From Ventosimonas gracilis (GTDB taxonomy: Bacteria; Pseudomonadota; Gammaproteobacteria; Pseudomonadales; Pseudomonadaceae): DNA of 58,779 nt. A program made the translations under genes and the position numbers. Below the pieces are notes generated by a model. The model did not search any database, was not told the DNA's origin, and saw nothing but the letters and a program-made list of their open reading frames with translations. The stretch spans positions 1-58,779 of the forward strand of contig NZ_LSZO01000112.1 of assembly GCF_001580025.1 (NCBI RefSeq), in the 5' to 3' direction. Shown here one piece after another: positions 26,382-35,870 of this stretch; positions within the stretch are counted from its first letter, which is position 1; the number at the start of each line of letters is the position of its first letter.

Positions 26382-28390
26382 CTGCGCAGCAACTGCTCGC
26401 GTAGTGCTTTGATTTCATCACGCACGCGGGCGGCCGCTTCAAATTCGAGGTCGCGGGCGTGTTGCAGCATTTGTGTTTCCAGTTGGCTAATGCGTTTGTC
26501 GATTTCTGCAGGCGTACGTAGCGCAGCGTTATATTCAAGGCTTTCGATATGGGCGATTTTAGCTTTGCGCTTGGCGGTGCGTGCGCCCGGCGTCATTGCG
26601 CCTTCAAGAATGTCGCGCACGTCTTTTTGCACGCCATGCGGCACTATGCCGTGCGCCTTGTTAAAGGCCATTTGCTTGGCGCGGCGACGTTCGGTCTCAT
26701 CAATGGCGCGACGCATTGAGCCGGTGATGTTATCGGCATAAAGAATGGCTTTGCCGTGCAGGTTACGCGCGGCGCGGCCAATGGTTTGGATCAGTGAACG
26801 CTCACTGCGCAAAAAGCCTTCCTTGTCGGCATCCAAAATCGCAACGAGTGAGACTTCTGGCATATCCAGGCCTTCGCGCAGCAGGTTAATGCCGACCAGT
26901 GCGTCGAACAGGCCAGTGCGCAGGTCGCGGATAATTTCCACGCGCTCGACCGTGTCGATGTCCGAATGCAAATAACGTACTTTGACCTGATGGTCGCTTA
27001 AGTAATCGGTCAAGTCTTCGGCCATGCGCTTGGTCAAAGTCGTCACCAGCACGCGTTCGCCCGCCGCGCTGCGCTGCCTGATTTGCGAGAGCAAATCGTC
27101 CACTTGGGTTTTCGCCGGACGGACTTCAATTTGCGGGTCAACCAAGCCGGTAGGGCGTACCACTTGCTCGATAACACGCCCGGCGTGTTCGGCTTCATAA
27201 GCACCTGGCGTTGCCGAAACAAAAATCACTTGTGGGCTGACGGCTTCCCATTCCTCAAAACGCAGTGGACGATTATCCAATGCTGAAGGCAGACGAAAGC
27301 CGTATTCCACCAAGGTTTCCTTGCGCGAACGGTCGCCTTTAAACATCGCGCCGACTTGCGGCACGCTCACATGTGATTCATCAATAATCAGCAGCGCGTT
27401 ATCCGGCAGATAATCGTACAAGGTCGGCGGCGGCTCGCCCGCTGCGCGACCGGATAAATAGCGCGAGTAGTTTTCGATACCGGCGCAGTAGCCCACTTCC
27501 AAAATCATTTCCAAATCAAAACGGGTACGCTGTTCGAGGCGCTGCGCTTCCAACAAGCGGCCATTTTCACGCAACAGATGCAGGCGTTGCTTTAATTCTT
27601 CTTTAATGGCTTCTACTGCCGCCAATAGCGTTTCACGTGGAGTAACGTAGTGGGTTTTCGGATAAAAAGTAAAGCGCGGCAGTTTTTTTAATAGTTCACC
27701 GGTTAATGGGTCAAAAGCCGTTAGGCTTTCAACTTCATCATCAAATAGATCAATGCGAATGGCTGCTAAATCCGATTCCGCCGGAAACACATCAATCACA
27801 TCGCCACGAACGCGAAAACTGGCACGGGCAAAATCAATTTCATTACGGCTATAGTGCAATTCAGTGAGACGGCGCAGTAAATCACGTTGGCCAATTTTAT
27901 CGCCCCTCGATAAATGCAGCACCATTTTTAAATATTCTTCGGGGCTGCCCAAGCCGTAAATGGAAGAAACGGTACAAACCACAATGACATCAGGCCGTTC
28001 AATCAGCGCTTTAGTGGCCGATAAACGCATTTGCTCGATATGGTCGTTAATCGATGCGTCTTTTTCGATAAAAGTATCTGAGGCCGGAACATAAGCCTCC
28101 GGCTGGTAATAGTCATAATAAGAAACAAAATACTCGACCGCGTTATGCGGAAAAAACGCCTTAAACTCGCCATAAAGCTGCGCCGCCAGTGTTTTATTGG
28201 GCGCAAGCACCAGCGCAGGGCGCTGCACCTTGGCAATAACATTGGCAATACTGAAGGTTTTGCCGGAGCCGGTTACGCCGAGCAGGGTCTGATAAGCAAG
28301 CCCTGCTTCAATGCCTTCGGCCATCAAGCGAATAGCCTCGGGCTGGTCACCCGCGGGAGCAAAGGAAGTTACCAGTTGAAAGCGGGACAT
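26378..28390 (-). CDS. uvrB: UvrB, nucleotide excision repair damage-recognition helicase
   Basis: A 670-residue subunit of the UvrABC excinuclease: it verifies lesions handed over by UvrA and recruits UvrC. Motifs are Walker A GVTGSGKT, the beta-hairpin region [18 protein letters not shown], helicase motifs DESHVS and [41 protein letters not shown], and the C-terminal UVR domain (about 630-668), [27 protein letters not shown], which contacts UvrC. Length equals the family norm. The stop codon TAG lies in the CTAG at the edge of the MITE, but the protein end is normal. A LexA box was not recognised upstream. Confidence 0.97.
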   Translation of the reverse strand: MSRFQLVTSFAPAGDQPEAIRLMAEGIEAGLAYQTLLGVTGSGKTFSIANVIAKVQRPALVLAPNKTLAAQLYGEFKAFFPHNAVEYFVSYYDYYQPEAYVPASDTFIEKDASINDHIEQMRLSATKALIERPDVIVVCTVSSIYGLGSPEEYLKMVLHLSRGDKIGQRDLLRRLTELHYSRNEIDFARASFRVRGDVIDVFPAESDLAAIRIDLFDDEVESLTAFDPLTGELLKKLPRFTFYPKTHYVTPRETLLAAVEAIKEELKQRLHLLRENGRLLEAQRLEQRTRFDLEMILEVGYCAGIENYSRYLSGRAAGEPPPTLYDYLPDNALLIIDESHVSVPQVGAMFKGDRSRKETLVEYGFRLPSALDNRPLRFEEWEAVSPQVIFVSATPGAYEAEHAGRVIEQVVRPTGLVDPQIEVRPAKTQVDDLLSQIRQRSAAGERVLVTTLTKRMAEDLTDYLSDHQVKVRYLHSDIDTVERVEIIRDLRTGLFDALVGINLLREGLDMPEVSLVAILDADKEGFLRSERSLIQTIGRAARNLHGKAILYADNITGSMRRAIDETERRRAKQMAFNKAHGIVPHGVQKDVRDILEGAMTPGARTAKRKAKIAHIESLEYNAALRTPAEIDKRISQLETQMLQHARDLEFEAAARVRDEIKALREQLLRS

Positions 28391-28534
28391 AGGGCGGCGC
28401 TAAATATCGTAAAAGACAGGCAGACAGGATACTCTAAATGCGGCGCTGAAAATACGGCGAGTAGCGTTATGGCCTTCTGTTATTATTGAAGAGATACTTG
28501 CAAAAGCTATTACTATTTTTAAGTGATGCACAAT

Positions 28535-28562
28535 AAAAACCCGGCCTTAGCGCCGGGTTTTT
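28535..28562 (-). terminator. rho-independent terminator after the OprD-family porin gene
   Basis: Arms AAAAACCCGGC and GCCGGGTTTTT with a short loop lie 13 bases after the porin stop. The symmetrical A and T tracts let it work in either direction; it separates the porin from uvrB. Confidence 0.85.
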
Positions 28563-28575
28563 ATTGGTGGCTTGA

Positions 28576-29895
28576 TTAGAAGGTTAAATCCAGCGGGTAT
28601 TCAACAAACAAGCGCCATTCGTTAAGATCTGACTGCCCCATGTCGGTTACGTTGTTAGAACCTCGATAAATACCATTACGCACTTTAAATGTTAAATTTT
28701 TCAATGAGCCGTCTTGAACGGTATATTTAACCTGATTATAGAAGTCGCGCTCATGGCCTTTTTTGTCATTGGTGGTTGCCGAGGATTTTTGCTCACCATA
28801 GACATAAGCCATACGCCAACTTAAACCGGCCATACCGTATTCACTAAAATCGAGCGAATAGCCAAGTTGTAGAGACTTCTCATCTTCTTGATTGAAATCA
28901 GAGAAGAACGAGTTAGCCAACCAGATAGTACCGCCGCCATCACCTACATCATAATCATACGCCCAGCTACCGGAGCTTTGTTGGTAGGCCAAAATTAAAC
29001 CATGCCCACCAATATTATAGGTGCTTTGCAGGCTCCAGATAGTGTTTTTTTCTGATTGACCCGTATTGGTATATTGACTGCGATACTTGGTACGATAGTA
29101 GTTAAAATCCAACTCAACAGATTGTTCTCCGCCCAGGTCAATAGAGTGGTAGGCTCCTGCATAGAGTTTTCTGAGAGTATCTTCAACACGTGAGCCATAC
29201 AGTGCGAAGGAAGTAGCGTCTTCATTAGTGGTGTAACGTGCGCCAGCAATATTGATACTCTTCAATTCACCGGGGTCACGCGAAGCAAAAGCCATTGGAC
29301 TGTCTTGAGTAAAGCGCCCAATATCCACTTGCAAGCCTTCAACTTCCTGACTGGTCAGCAATGTACCGGTGAAGGACTGTGGCAGTACACGCGAGTCATC
29401 AATCGAGAGCACGGGAAGCTCTGGCATTTGATGCCCATATTTCAGCACAGTGCCGGAAAAACGCGCTTTGACTGCTGCACCAACATGCCCCCACTCATCG
29501 CGAGGAGCAAGCAGACCTTTAGAGTTTGGGCGTCTCTCGGATGCAAGGAAGCCAGACATAAGCCCTCCTTGACTGTCAGCGCCTGCTTTTCCCGCGCCTC
29601 CATCCAGGCGAACAGCCAGCAGACCAAAGGCATCCAAGCCGAAACCTACGACGCCTTGAGTAAAGCCAGATTCAAATTTACCGATAAAGCCTTGCGCCCA
29701 GGCCGCGTTGTCGGTGTCGGCCGATTTGCTCTTCCAGTCACGATTCCAGTAGGTATTGCGCAGCAGCAACTGCGCACTGGCTCCTTCGACAAAGCCTTTG
29801 GCATCGGCCTGTTTGCTCTCGGCTTCAGCCAGCGCGAGCTGGCTGCTGGCCGCAGCAACGGCCAGTGCGATAAGGCTGTGTTTCATAGCTTGCAT
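28576..29895 (-). CDS. OprD-family outer-membrane porin
   Basis: A 439-residue substrate-specific porin of the OprD/OccD-OccK family, which forms an 18-strand barrel for uptake of amino acids or aromatic acids. A signal peptide (MKHSLIALAVAAASSQLALAE, preceded by MQA) is followed by the family start KGFVEGASAQLLLRNTYWNRDW. Internal landmarks are GFIGKFESGFTQGVVGFGLDAFGLLAVRLDGG, SSWRMAYVYGE-like strands, and the C-terminal sequence LNEWRLFVEYPLDLTF ending in phenylalanine. A GGAG seven bases ahead supports the start at 29895. It sits between uvrB and an aminotransferase gene; which solute it carries is unknown. Confidence 0.9.
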   Translation of the reverse strand: MQAMKHSLIALAVAAASSQLALAEAESKQADAKGFVEGASAQLLLRNTYWNRDWKSKSADTDNAAWAQGFIGKFESGFTQGVVGFGLDAFGLLAVRLDGGAGKAGADSQGGLMSGFLASERRPNSKGLLAPRDEWGHVGAAVKARFSGTVLKYGHQMPELPVLSIDDSRVLPQSFTGTLLTSQEVEGLQVDIGRFTQDSPMAFASRDPGELKSINIAGARYTTNEDATSFALYGSRVEDTLRKLYAGAYHSIDLGGEQSVELDFNYYRTKYRSQYTNTGQSEKNTIWSLQSTYNIGGHGLILAYQQSSGSWAYDYDVGDGGGTIWLANSFFSDFNQEDEKSLQLGYSLDFSEYGMAGLSWRMAYVYGEQKSSATTNDKKGHERDFYNQVKYTVQDGSLKNLTFKVRNGIYRGSNNVTDMGQSDLNEWRLFVEYPLDLTF

Positions 29896-30206
29896 TGTAT
29901 TGCTCCTTCAATGTTGGGTATTTGCCATCGGCAAAGCCAGAATTCACCATTTGTTATGTGCAGCTTCTTTAAGCGAATGACAGTTGTAGGGGTTGCCTTC
30001 GCAATCGCGAATATACAACAGTACTTTCAAGTTTTCATCCATTAAGGCGGATTTTTTGTAAGGGTTTGGCCTTGGGAGCCTTGATCAAGGCGCTATACCG
30101 GGCTTGATAAGCTGAGTGGCCTGTATTTTACGGTATTTTGCGGCTCGCCCTGGGCAAGCCTTGGCGTTACACTGACGTTTTTCCGGCTGGTTGGAATTTC
30201 GCGACT
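29896..30206. other. 311-base divergent spacer with a 14-base palindrome
   Basis: This spacer separates the porin from the aminotransferase. The perfect palindrome GCCTTGATCAAGGC (30078-30091) is the only clear element. TTGATA at 30104 followed by TATTTT could form a weak promoter for the aminotransferase, but the spacing is poor. No RNA gene or small open frame is convincing. Confidence 0.5.
30078..30091. promoter_or_regulatory. palindrome, candidate operator upstream of the aminotransferase
   Basis: GCCTTGATCAAGGC is perfectly symmetrical and lies between the divergent porin and aminotransferase genes. It resembles no consensus I know; in particular it lacks the four-base gap of an FNR/Anr box. 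Confidence 0.35.
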
Positions 30207-31403
30207 ATGACGCTTTTTTCTGCGGTAACTCTGGCTCCTCGTGACCCGATTTTGGGGCTCAATGAAGCCTTTAACAGCGACCCGCGCCGCGGAAAAATCA
30301 ACTTGGGCGTTGGCGTTTATTTTGATGAAGGCGGACGTATTCCATTGCTGCAAGCGACCTGCAAGGCGCAGCAAAGCCTGCTCGCAACGCCCGCCGCACC
30401 TGGTTATTTGCCGATTGACGGGCTGCCCGCCTACAACCAGTGCGTGCAGCATCTGTTGTTTGGTGAAAAATCTGAATTATTGCAAGCGCAGCGGGTGGTG
30501 ACTTGCCAAGCCTTGGGCGGCACCGGAGCGCTAAAAATCGGCGCGGATTTTTTAAAAACACTGTTGCCGGATGCTGTGGTCGCCATCAGTGACCCAAGCT
30601 GGGAAAACCACCGCGCTCTATTTGGCGGCGCGGGCTTTAAGGTGCAGGGCTACCGCTATTACGACGCCCAAAGCCAGGGTGTTGATTTGGCCGGCATGCT
30701 GGAAGATTTACGTGCATTACCGCCGCGTTCGATCGTGCTGTTGCACGCCTGTTGCCATAACCCGACCGGCGTTGATCTTGATGCAGATGACTGGCAAGTG
30801 CTGATCTCGCTGATTAAAGAGCGTGATTTAGTGCCGTTTTTGGATATGGCCTATCAAGGTTTTGCACAAGGCATTTATGAAGATGCCGAAGTCGTGCGTT
30901 TATTGGCGGGTTCCGGTTTGACGTTTTTGTTGGCGAGTTCGTTTTCCAAGTCGTTTTCCTTATACGGCGAGCGGATAGGGGCGTTGTCGTTGGTCTGCGC
31001 GTCATCGGGCGAGGCAGAGCGTGTGCGCTCGCAAATTAAACGGGTTATTCGCGGCAATTATTCCAATCCGCCCATTCACGGTGCCGCGTTGGTTTCTACT
31101 GTTTTGGGCAGCGCGGAACTAAGCGCACTGTGGCAGCAGGAACTCACCCAAATGCGCGGGCGTATTTGCGCTATGCGCCAGATGCTGGCCGCGCGTTTGG
31201 GCGAACAAGTTAGCGGGCGTGATTTTTCCTTTATTACCCGCCAGCGCGGTATGTTCTCGTATTCGGGCTTGAGTGCGCAGCAGGTGGATAGGCTGCGTGA
31301 TGAATTTGCCATTTATGCCGTGGGCAGCGGGCGCATCTGCATGGCGGCGCTTAATCACAGCAACCTGGAGCAGGTCGTAAGCGCCATTGCCAAAGTGCTG
31401 TGA
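30207..31403 (+). CDS. tyrB: aromatic amino acid / aspartate aminotransferase
   Basis: A 398-residue class I, PLP-dependent transaminase of the AspC/TyrB branch, interconverting aromatic amino acids or aspartate with their 2-oxo acids. It begins PRDPILGLNEAFNSDPRRGKINLGVGVYFDE, typical of this branch. PLP-site residues are visible: ISDPSWENH (Trp132), ACCHNPTGVD with the conserved Asn, FLDMAYQGFA (Asp213) and the Schiff-base Lys248 in SSFSKSFSLYGERIG, and Arg-containing NYSNPPIHGA. In Pseudomonas a similar gene also neighbours uvrB. The stop TGA overlaps the ATG of the next aldolase gene by one base, so the two are coupled. The aspartate or aromatic preference cannot be fixed. Confidence 0.88.
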   Translation: MTLFSAVTLAPRDPILGLNEAFNSDPRRGKINLGVGVYFDEGGRIPLLQATCKAQQSLLATPAAPGYLPIDGLPAYNQCVQHLLFGEKSELLQAQRVVTCQALGGTGALKIGADFLKTLLPDAVVAISDPSWENHRALFGGAGFKVQGYRYYDAQSQGVDLAGMLEDLRALPPRSIVLLHACCHNPTGVDLDADDWQVLISLIKERDLVPFLDMAYQGFAQGIYEDAEVVRLLAGSGLTFLLASSFSKSFSLYGERIGALSLVCASSGEAERVRSQIKRVIRGNYSNPPIHGAALVSTVLGSAELSALWQQELTQMRGRICAMRQMLAARLGEQVSGRDFSFITRQRGMFSYSGLSAQQVDRLRDEFAIYAVGSGRICMAALNHSNLEQVVSAIAKVL

Positions 31404-32020
31404 TGCGGATGAAGTCGCTGCTGCGCCGCGCTTATCCACTATTGCCGTTATTGCAGATTGATAAGCCTTGTCTTGCCATTCCTTTGGCCACCGCGCTACA
31501 TGAAGGTGGGCTTAATGTGTTGGAGGTTGCGCTGCGCACCCCGCAAGCATTGGCGGCGCTCACCGCGATTCGCAAGGCACTGCCGCAGCTTTGCGTGGGA
31601 GTGGGCAGTTTGACTTTACCGGCACAGTTTCAACAGGCAATGGATGCCGGAGCGCAATTTGCCGTAAGCCCTGGATTTACCCGCAAGCTCGCGGACGCAG
31701 CGGCCGATTGCGGCTTGCCTTGGCTGCCCGGCGTGATGACGCCTTCTGAAATATTAGGTGCGCAGCAGGCCGGTTTTAGCTGTCTTAAGTTATTTCCTGC
31801 CTTGACCGGTGGTGCATTGCAAAGCCTGCTGGCGGTCTTCCCCGACCTGCAATTTTGTCCGACTGGCGGGATTAAAGCGACGGACTTGGCCGATTTATTG
31901 GCGCTTGCCAATGTTCCCTGTGTGGGCGGCAGTTGGGTTTGCCCGCCGGATTTAATCCGCAGTGGAGATTTTGCGCAAATCCGCAAACGAGCGCTTGAGG
32001 CTTGTGCGTTGGCTGGTTGA
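31403..32020 (+). CDS. eda: KDPG/KHG-type 2-oxo acid aldolase
   Basis: A 205-residue class I aldolase of the KDPG/KHG family, cleaving 2-keto-3-deoxy-6-phosphogluconate or 4-hydroxy-2-oxoglutarate to pyruvate plus an aldehyde. Schiff-base Lys129 in FSCLKLFPA, general acid-base Glu41 and Arg45 in LEVALRTP, and the phosphate-binding FCPTGGI are all four positions earlier than in E. coli Eda. The usual threonine of the GAGT segment is a serine here (GVGSL). The ATG overlaps the aminotransferase stop. No edd, zwf or gnt gene is nearby, so a role in amino-acid-derived oxo-acid metabolism is as likely as the Entner-Doudoroff pathway. Confidence 0.85.
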   Translation: MRMKSLLRRAYPLLPLLQIDKPCLAIPLATALHEGGLNVLEVALRTPQALAALTAIRKALPQLCVGVGSLTLPAQFQQAMDAGAQFAVSPGFTRKLADAAADCGLPWLPGVMTPSEILGAQQAGFSCLKLFPALTGGALQSLLAVFPDLQFCPTGGIKATDLADLLALANVPCVGGSWVCPPDLIRSGDFAQIRKRALEACALAG

Positions 32021-32054
32021 AAGATTTTGTAAAAGTTTGTAAAAAATCGAGCGA

Positions 32055-32082
32055 CTTGAAATCTTAAAGGCTATCCCTATCT
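32055..32082 (+). promoter_or_regulatory. heat-shock (sigma-32) promoter of the Hsp20 gene
   Basis: The -35 element CTTGAAA (32055-32061) matches the sigma-32 consensus exactly. After a 13-base spacer comes CCCTATCT (32075-32082), one base from CCCCATNT. It lies about 60 bases before the Hsp20 start codon. Confidence 0.85.
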
Positions 32083-32144
32083 TGGGTTTTGCAGATGCCG
32101 AAATCGGGTCTGTTAATTTTTCGCTGAATATCAGGAGAATAGCC

Positions 32145-32603
32145 ATGAGTAACGTACTTTCCCTTGCCCCTTTGTTCCGTCAATCCATTGGTTTTGACCG
32201 CTTCAACGATTTGTTTGAATCGGCGCTGCGCAGCAGTGAAACCAGCTCCTACCCGCCCTACAACGTTGAGAAACACGGCGATGACCAATACCGCATCGTG
32301 ATTGCGGCGGCGGGTTTTAAGGAGGATGACCTGGAACTTTCCGTTGAGCGCGGCGTACTTTCGGTAAGCGGCAGCCGCCGTGAACAAGAAGGTGCGAACG
32401 ATGCGGGCGGCGTGACCTATTTGCACCAAGGCATTGCTCGCCGTGCCTTTAAACTGTCGTTCCGTTTGGCCGACCATATCGAGGTCAAAAACGCCTCGCT
32501 GGAACACGGGCTGCTTAATATCGACCTGCTGCGTGTGGTGCCGGAAGAAGCCAAACCCAAACGCATCAGCATCAATAATCGCCAGCCGGTGATTGAAGGC
32601 TAA
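32145..32603 (+). CDS. ibpA: small heat-shock protein of the Hsp20/IbpA family
   Basis: A 152-residue alpha-crystallin-domain chaperone that holds unfolded proteins for DnaK/ClpB. The N-terminus MSNVLSLAPLFRQSIGFDRFNDLFESALRSSETSSYPPYNVEKHGDDQYRIVIAAAGF follows the IbpA pattern. The crystallin domain spans about 40-130 (LELSVERGVLSVSG, ARRAFKLSFRLADHIEVKNASLEHGLLNIDL), and a C-terminal I-x-I motif, RISI, is present. The start at 32145 has AGGAGA about eight bases ahead; the 21-codon upstream extension overlaps the sigma-32 promoter and is rejected. The short leader might fold as a ROSE-type thermosensor (TTCGCT could face AGGAGA), but that is weak. Confidence 0.93.
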   Translation: MSNVLSLAPLFRQSIGFDRFNDLFESALRSSETSSYPPYNVEKHGDDQYRIVIAAAGFKEDDLELSVERGVLSVSGSRREQEGANDAGGVTYLHQGIARRAFKLSFRLADHIEVKNASLEHGLLNIDLLRVVPEEAKPKRISINNRQPVIEG

Positions 32604-32612
32604 TTGGATTGG

Positions 32613-32648
32613 CCCTTTCCCCTTCTCCCACAAGTGGGGAAGGGGATT
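32613..32648. repeat. GC-rich palindromic intergenic repeat, copy 2
   Basis: Arms CCCCTTCTCCCAC and GTGGGGAAGGGG with a short loop lie just after the Hsp20 stop. The T run expected of a terminator is weak, so it may serve as an mRNA-stabilising or attenuating hairpin. It is related to copies at 10817 and 53392. Confidence 0.55.
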
Positions 32649-32785
32649 TGCATCAAGCGTAGCAAGCACTGAAATCCCATATTACCGACCTATAAGACTC
32701 GGCAACTTCTCATACGTACTCAAAAAAGTTACGCTGAAATGCTAAGTTTTGTCGATTTTTGAGTGTTGCCCAAGGTCTTGGATGA

Positions 32786-35407
32786 ATGAAAAACAGTGCA
32801 AGTAACCCTGTGAAAAATCTTGAAAAACAGGATAAATACAATAAAAATCAAGAGGTTTATGGCATTCAACACACGCCCATGATGCAGCAGTACTGGAAGC
32901 TGAAAAACCAGTATCCCGACCAATTAATGTTTTACCGCATGGGTGATTTTTATGAACTGTTTTATGAGGATGCGAAAAAGGCCGCCAAGTTGCTCGACAT
33001 TAGCCTGACCGCCCGCGGGCAATCGGCCGGGCAGCCGATCCCAATGGCCGGTGTGCCTTATCACGCGGCACAAGGTTATCTCGCCAAGTTGCTTAAATTG
33101 GGCGAATCGGTGGTTATCTGCGAGCAAACCGGCGAGGTCGAAGGCGGCAAAGGACCGATGACGCGCGAAGTGGTGCGCATTATCACACCAGGCACCTTGA
33201 CCGAAGAAGCCTTGCTTGATGAACGCAGTGACAACCGTGTTGCCGCGCTGGCAGGTAGTGAGCAGTGCTTTGGCCTTGCCGTGCTGGATTTAAGCAGCGG
33301 CCAATTCAGCGTGCAGGAATTTTCCGGCATGGAAACGCTGCTCGCCGAACTCGCCCGTTTGGAACCGGCTGAACTGTTAATTCCGGAAGATTTTCCTCAA
33401 GATTTGCCGTTTGCTAACCGCCGCGGACTGCGCCGCCGCGCCCCTTGGGATTTTGACCCGGCGAGCGCGCATAAAAGCCTGTGCCAGCAATTTGCCGTGC
33501 TGGATTTAAAAGGCTTTGGCTGCGAGGCGCTTTCGGTCGGCTTGGGCGCGGCGGGTTGTTTGCTCGCTTACGCCAAAGAAACCCAGCGCAGTGCGCTGCC
33601 ACATTTGCGGCGATTGCAGCATGAGCGGTTAAGCGACAGCGTGATTATCGATGCCGCCAGTCGCCGCAATCTGGAGCTTTGCGTCAATCTTGCCGGCGGC
33701 AGTAGCAATACCTTGCAGTCGGTGATGGATCGCTGCCAAAGCGCAATGGGCAGCCGCCTGCTGGGGCGTTGGCTTAATCGCCCACTGCGCAGACGAGAGG
33801 TGCTAGAGGCGCGTCTCGATGCCATCGACTGTCTGCTGGATAACTACCGGTTTGAACCGCTGTCCGTGCAGTTAAAAAAAATAGGTGATATCGAACGCAT
33901 TCTTGCCCGTGTGGGATTGCGTAGCGCTCGCCCGCGTGACTTGGGGCGTCTTCGTGATGCGCTCGCCGCCTTGCCGGCACTGCAACAACAACTGGCCGAA
34001 CTACAAGCTGCGCGTGTGCAGGCACTGGCCGAACAGATCAAAACCTATCCCGAACTTACCGAGCAGTTGCAAAAAGCGCTGGTAGAAAGCCCGCCGATAC
34101 TGTTGCAAAGCGGTGTGCTGCGTAATGGTTATGACAACGAACTGGATGAACTGCGCACACTTGACGAAAATGCCGGCAGCTATCTGCTGCAGCTGGAGCA
34201 ACGCGAGAAGCAACGCACAGGCTTAAGCATGCTCAAAGTCGGTTATAACCGGGTGCAAGGCTATTACATTGAACTGCCGCGCAGCCAGGCCGAAAACGCG
34301 CCAGCAGACTATCAAAGAAGGCAAACGCTAAAAGGCGCGGAGCGCTTTATTACAGCGGAACTCAAAGCCTTTGAAGATAAAGCACTTTCCGCACAAAGCC
34401 GCGCCTTGGCACGGGAAAAGCAGCTTTATGAGCAGTTGCTCGATGCTTGTAATAAGCAGCTTGGTGCATTGCAACAAAGCGCATCGGCCTTGGCGGAACT
34501 TGACGTACTCGCCAATCTGGCCGAACGCGCCCATACGCTTAACCTGTGCCGCCCGCGTTTTAGCGAGCCATCTTGTTTGCGCATTGAGCAAGGTCGTCAT
34601 CCGGTGGTTGAGCAGGTTTCAGGCAGTCCGTTTGTCGCCAATGACTTAACGCTGGATGAAGAGACCCGCATGCTGATGATTACCGGGCCAAATATGGGCG
34701 GAAAATCCACCTATATGCGGCAAACAGCGCTGATTGTGCTGCTGGCGCAAATCGGCAGCCAAGTACCGGCGGCGCGCTGTGAATTATCCTTGGTAGACCG
34801 CATCTTTACCCGTATCGGCTCGGCGGATGACCTAGCCGGTGGCCGCTCAACCTTTATGGTGGAAATGAGCGAAACCGCCAATATCCTGCATAACGCCAGT
34901 GAGCAAAGCCTGGTGCTGATGGATGAAGTAGGCCGCGGAACCAGCACCTTTGACGGCCTATCACTGGCCTTTGCTGCTGCCGAGCAACTTGCCAAAAGCC
35001 GTGCCTTTACCTTATTTGCTACGCACTATTTTGAGCTGACCGCGCTGGCAGGCAGCCTATCGGCCATTGAAAACGCGCACCTTACGGCGACTGAGCATCA
35101 CTCGGGCATTGTCTTTTTGCACCAACTGCGCAAAGGTCCGGCCAGCCAAAGCTACGGCTTGGCGGTTGCCACCCTCGCCGGTGTGCCGGATGCCGTTATC
35201 TGCCGCGCCCGCGAGCATCTGACTCGTTTGGAAGCAGGCAGCGTGCTTGGCGCAAACAAGGCAGGCAAAGCCGAAGCACCCAGGCAAGGGGATCTGTTCG
35301 CCAGCCTGCCGCACCCCGTTTTACAAGCATTAAAGCAGCTTGACCTTAACGAACTTAGCCCGCGTGAAGCGCTTGAGTGGTTATATGAGTGGAAGAAACG
35401 CCTATGA
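32786..35407 (+). CDS. mutS: MutS, DNA mismatch recognition ATPase
   Basis: An 873-residue mismatch-repair protein that binds mispairs and recruits MutL. The mismatch-binding Phe-x-Glu motif is in [11 protein letters not shown] (about residues 48-58). The connector, lever and clamp domains follow, then the ATPase with Walker [30 protein letters not shown], Walker [18 protein letters not shown] and the C-terminal dimer region. The N-terminus is about 19 residues longer than E. coli MutS and rich in Asn and Lys; the next in-frame Met would remove conserved HTPMMQQY residues, so the start is kept. fdxA follows, as in Pseudomonas and Azotobacter. Confidence 0.97.
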   Translation: MKNSASNPVKNLEKQDKYNKNQEVYGIQHTPMMQQYWKLKNQYPDQLMFYRMGDFYELFYEDAKKAAKLLDISLTARGQSAGQPIPMAGVPYHAAQGYLAKLLKLGESVVICEQTGEVEGGKGPMTREVVRIITPGTLTEEALLDERSDNRVAALAGSEQCFGLAVLDLSSGQFSVQEFSGMETLLAELARLEPAELLIPEDFPQDLPFANRRGLRRRAPWDFDPASAHKSLCQQFAVLDLKGFGCEALSVGLGAAGCLLAYAKETQRSALPHLRRLQHERLSDSVIIDAASRRNLELCVNLAGGSSNTLQSVMDRCQSAMGSRLLGRWLNRPLRRREVLEARLDAIDCLLDNYRFEPLSVQLKKIGDIERILARVGLRSARPRDLGRLRDALAALPALQQQLAELQAARVQALAEQIKTYPELTEQLQKALVESPPILLQSGVLRNGYDNELDELRTLDENAGSYLLQLEQREKQRTGLSMLKVGYNRVQGYYIELPRSQAENAPADYQRRQTLKGAERFITAELKAFEDKALSAQSRALAREKQLYEQLLDACNKQLGALQQSASALAELDVLANLAERAHTLNLCRPRFSEPSCLRIEQGRHPVVEQVSGSPFVANDLTLDEETRMLMITGPNMGGKSTYMRQTALIVLLAQIGSQVPAARCELSLVDRIFTRIGSADDLAGGRSTFMVEMSETANILHNASEQSLVLMDEVGRGTSTFDGLSLAFAAAEQLAKSRAFTLFATHYFELTALAGSLSAIENAHLTATEHHSGIVFLHQLRKGPASQSYGLAVATLAGVPDAVICRAREHLTRLEAGSVLGANKAGKAEAPRQGDLFASLPHPVLQALKQLDLNELSPREALEWLYEWKKRL

Positions 35408-35488
35408 CGGCATCGACGGTAAGCTGCTAGAATTGTGCACTTTTATGCATACCCGCTTTAAGTGCTGGGGTATTTTGGAGAACAACCA

Positions 35489-35812
35489 ATGACCTTTGTT
35501 GTCACTGACAACTGCATTAAATGCAAATATACCGATTGTGTGGAGGTTTGCCCGGTCGACTGTTTTTATGAAGGGCCTAACTTTTTGGTTATTCACCCGG
35601 ATGAATGTATCGACTGCGCCCTGTGCGAGCCGGAATGCCCTGCGCAGGCCATCTTTTCAGAAGATGAAGTACCGGACGATATGCAGGAATTTATCGAGTT
35701 GAATGCTGAACTGGCACAAAGCTGGAGCAATATCACCGAGAAAAAAGACGCACTGCCCGATGCCGAAGACTGGGATGGCGTTGAGAATAAAATAAAGTAT
35801 TTGGAGCGCTAA
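35489..35812 (+). CDS. fdxA: seven-iron ferredoxin FdxA
   Basis: A 107-residue ferredoxin with one [3Fe-4S] and one [4Fe-4S] cluster, as in Azotobacter FdI. Ligand cysteines by spacing are Cys9, Cys17 and Cys50 for the three-iron cluster and Cys21, Cys40, Cys43 and Cys46 for the four-iron cluster, with the extra Cys25 (VDCFYEG). The C-terminal acidic half ([36 protein letters not shown]) is typical. The start at 35489 has GGAG nine bases ahead. It lies 81 bases after mutS, with a possible promoter in between. It is a low-potential electron carrier in the cytoplasm; its partners are not in the window. Confidence 0.95.
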   Translation: MTFVVTDNCIKCKYTDCVEVCPVDCFYEGPNFLVIHPDECIDCALCEPECPAQAIFSEDEVPDDMQEFIELNAELAQSWSNITEKKDALPDAEDWDGVENKIKYLER

Positions 35813-35819
35813 GAAACAT

Positions 35820-35852
35820 TGCCCCCGCCAGGCAGACCCTAAGCGGGGGTAT
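35820..35852 (+). terminator. probable terminator after fdxA
   Basis: Arms CCCCCGC (35822-35828) and GCGGGGG (35843-35849) enclose a 14-base loop just after the fdxA stop. The T tract is poor, so termination may be inefficient. Confidence 0.5.
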
Positions 35853-35870
35853 CAAATATAAAAACGCGCC

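Noticed and set aside
26191-26538. Small open frame across the MITE and the uvrB end
   Set aside because: It is a translation of repeat sequence plus antisense uvrB; such frames arise from the element itself.
30078-30091. FNR/Anr box in GCCTTGATCAAGGC
   Set aside because: The half-sites are fused without the four-base gap needed for TTGAT-N4-ATCAA.
35831-35841. CAGACCCTAA in the fdxA terminator loop, similar to the MITE end
   Set aside because: Only about ten bases match and nothing else of the element is nearby; likely chance.
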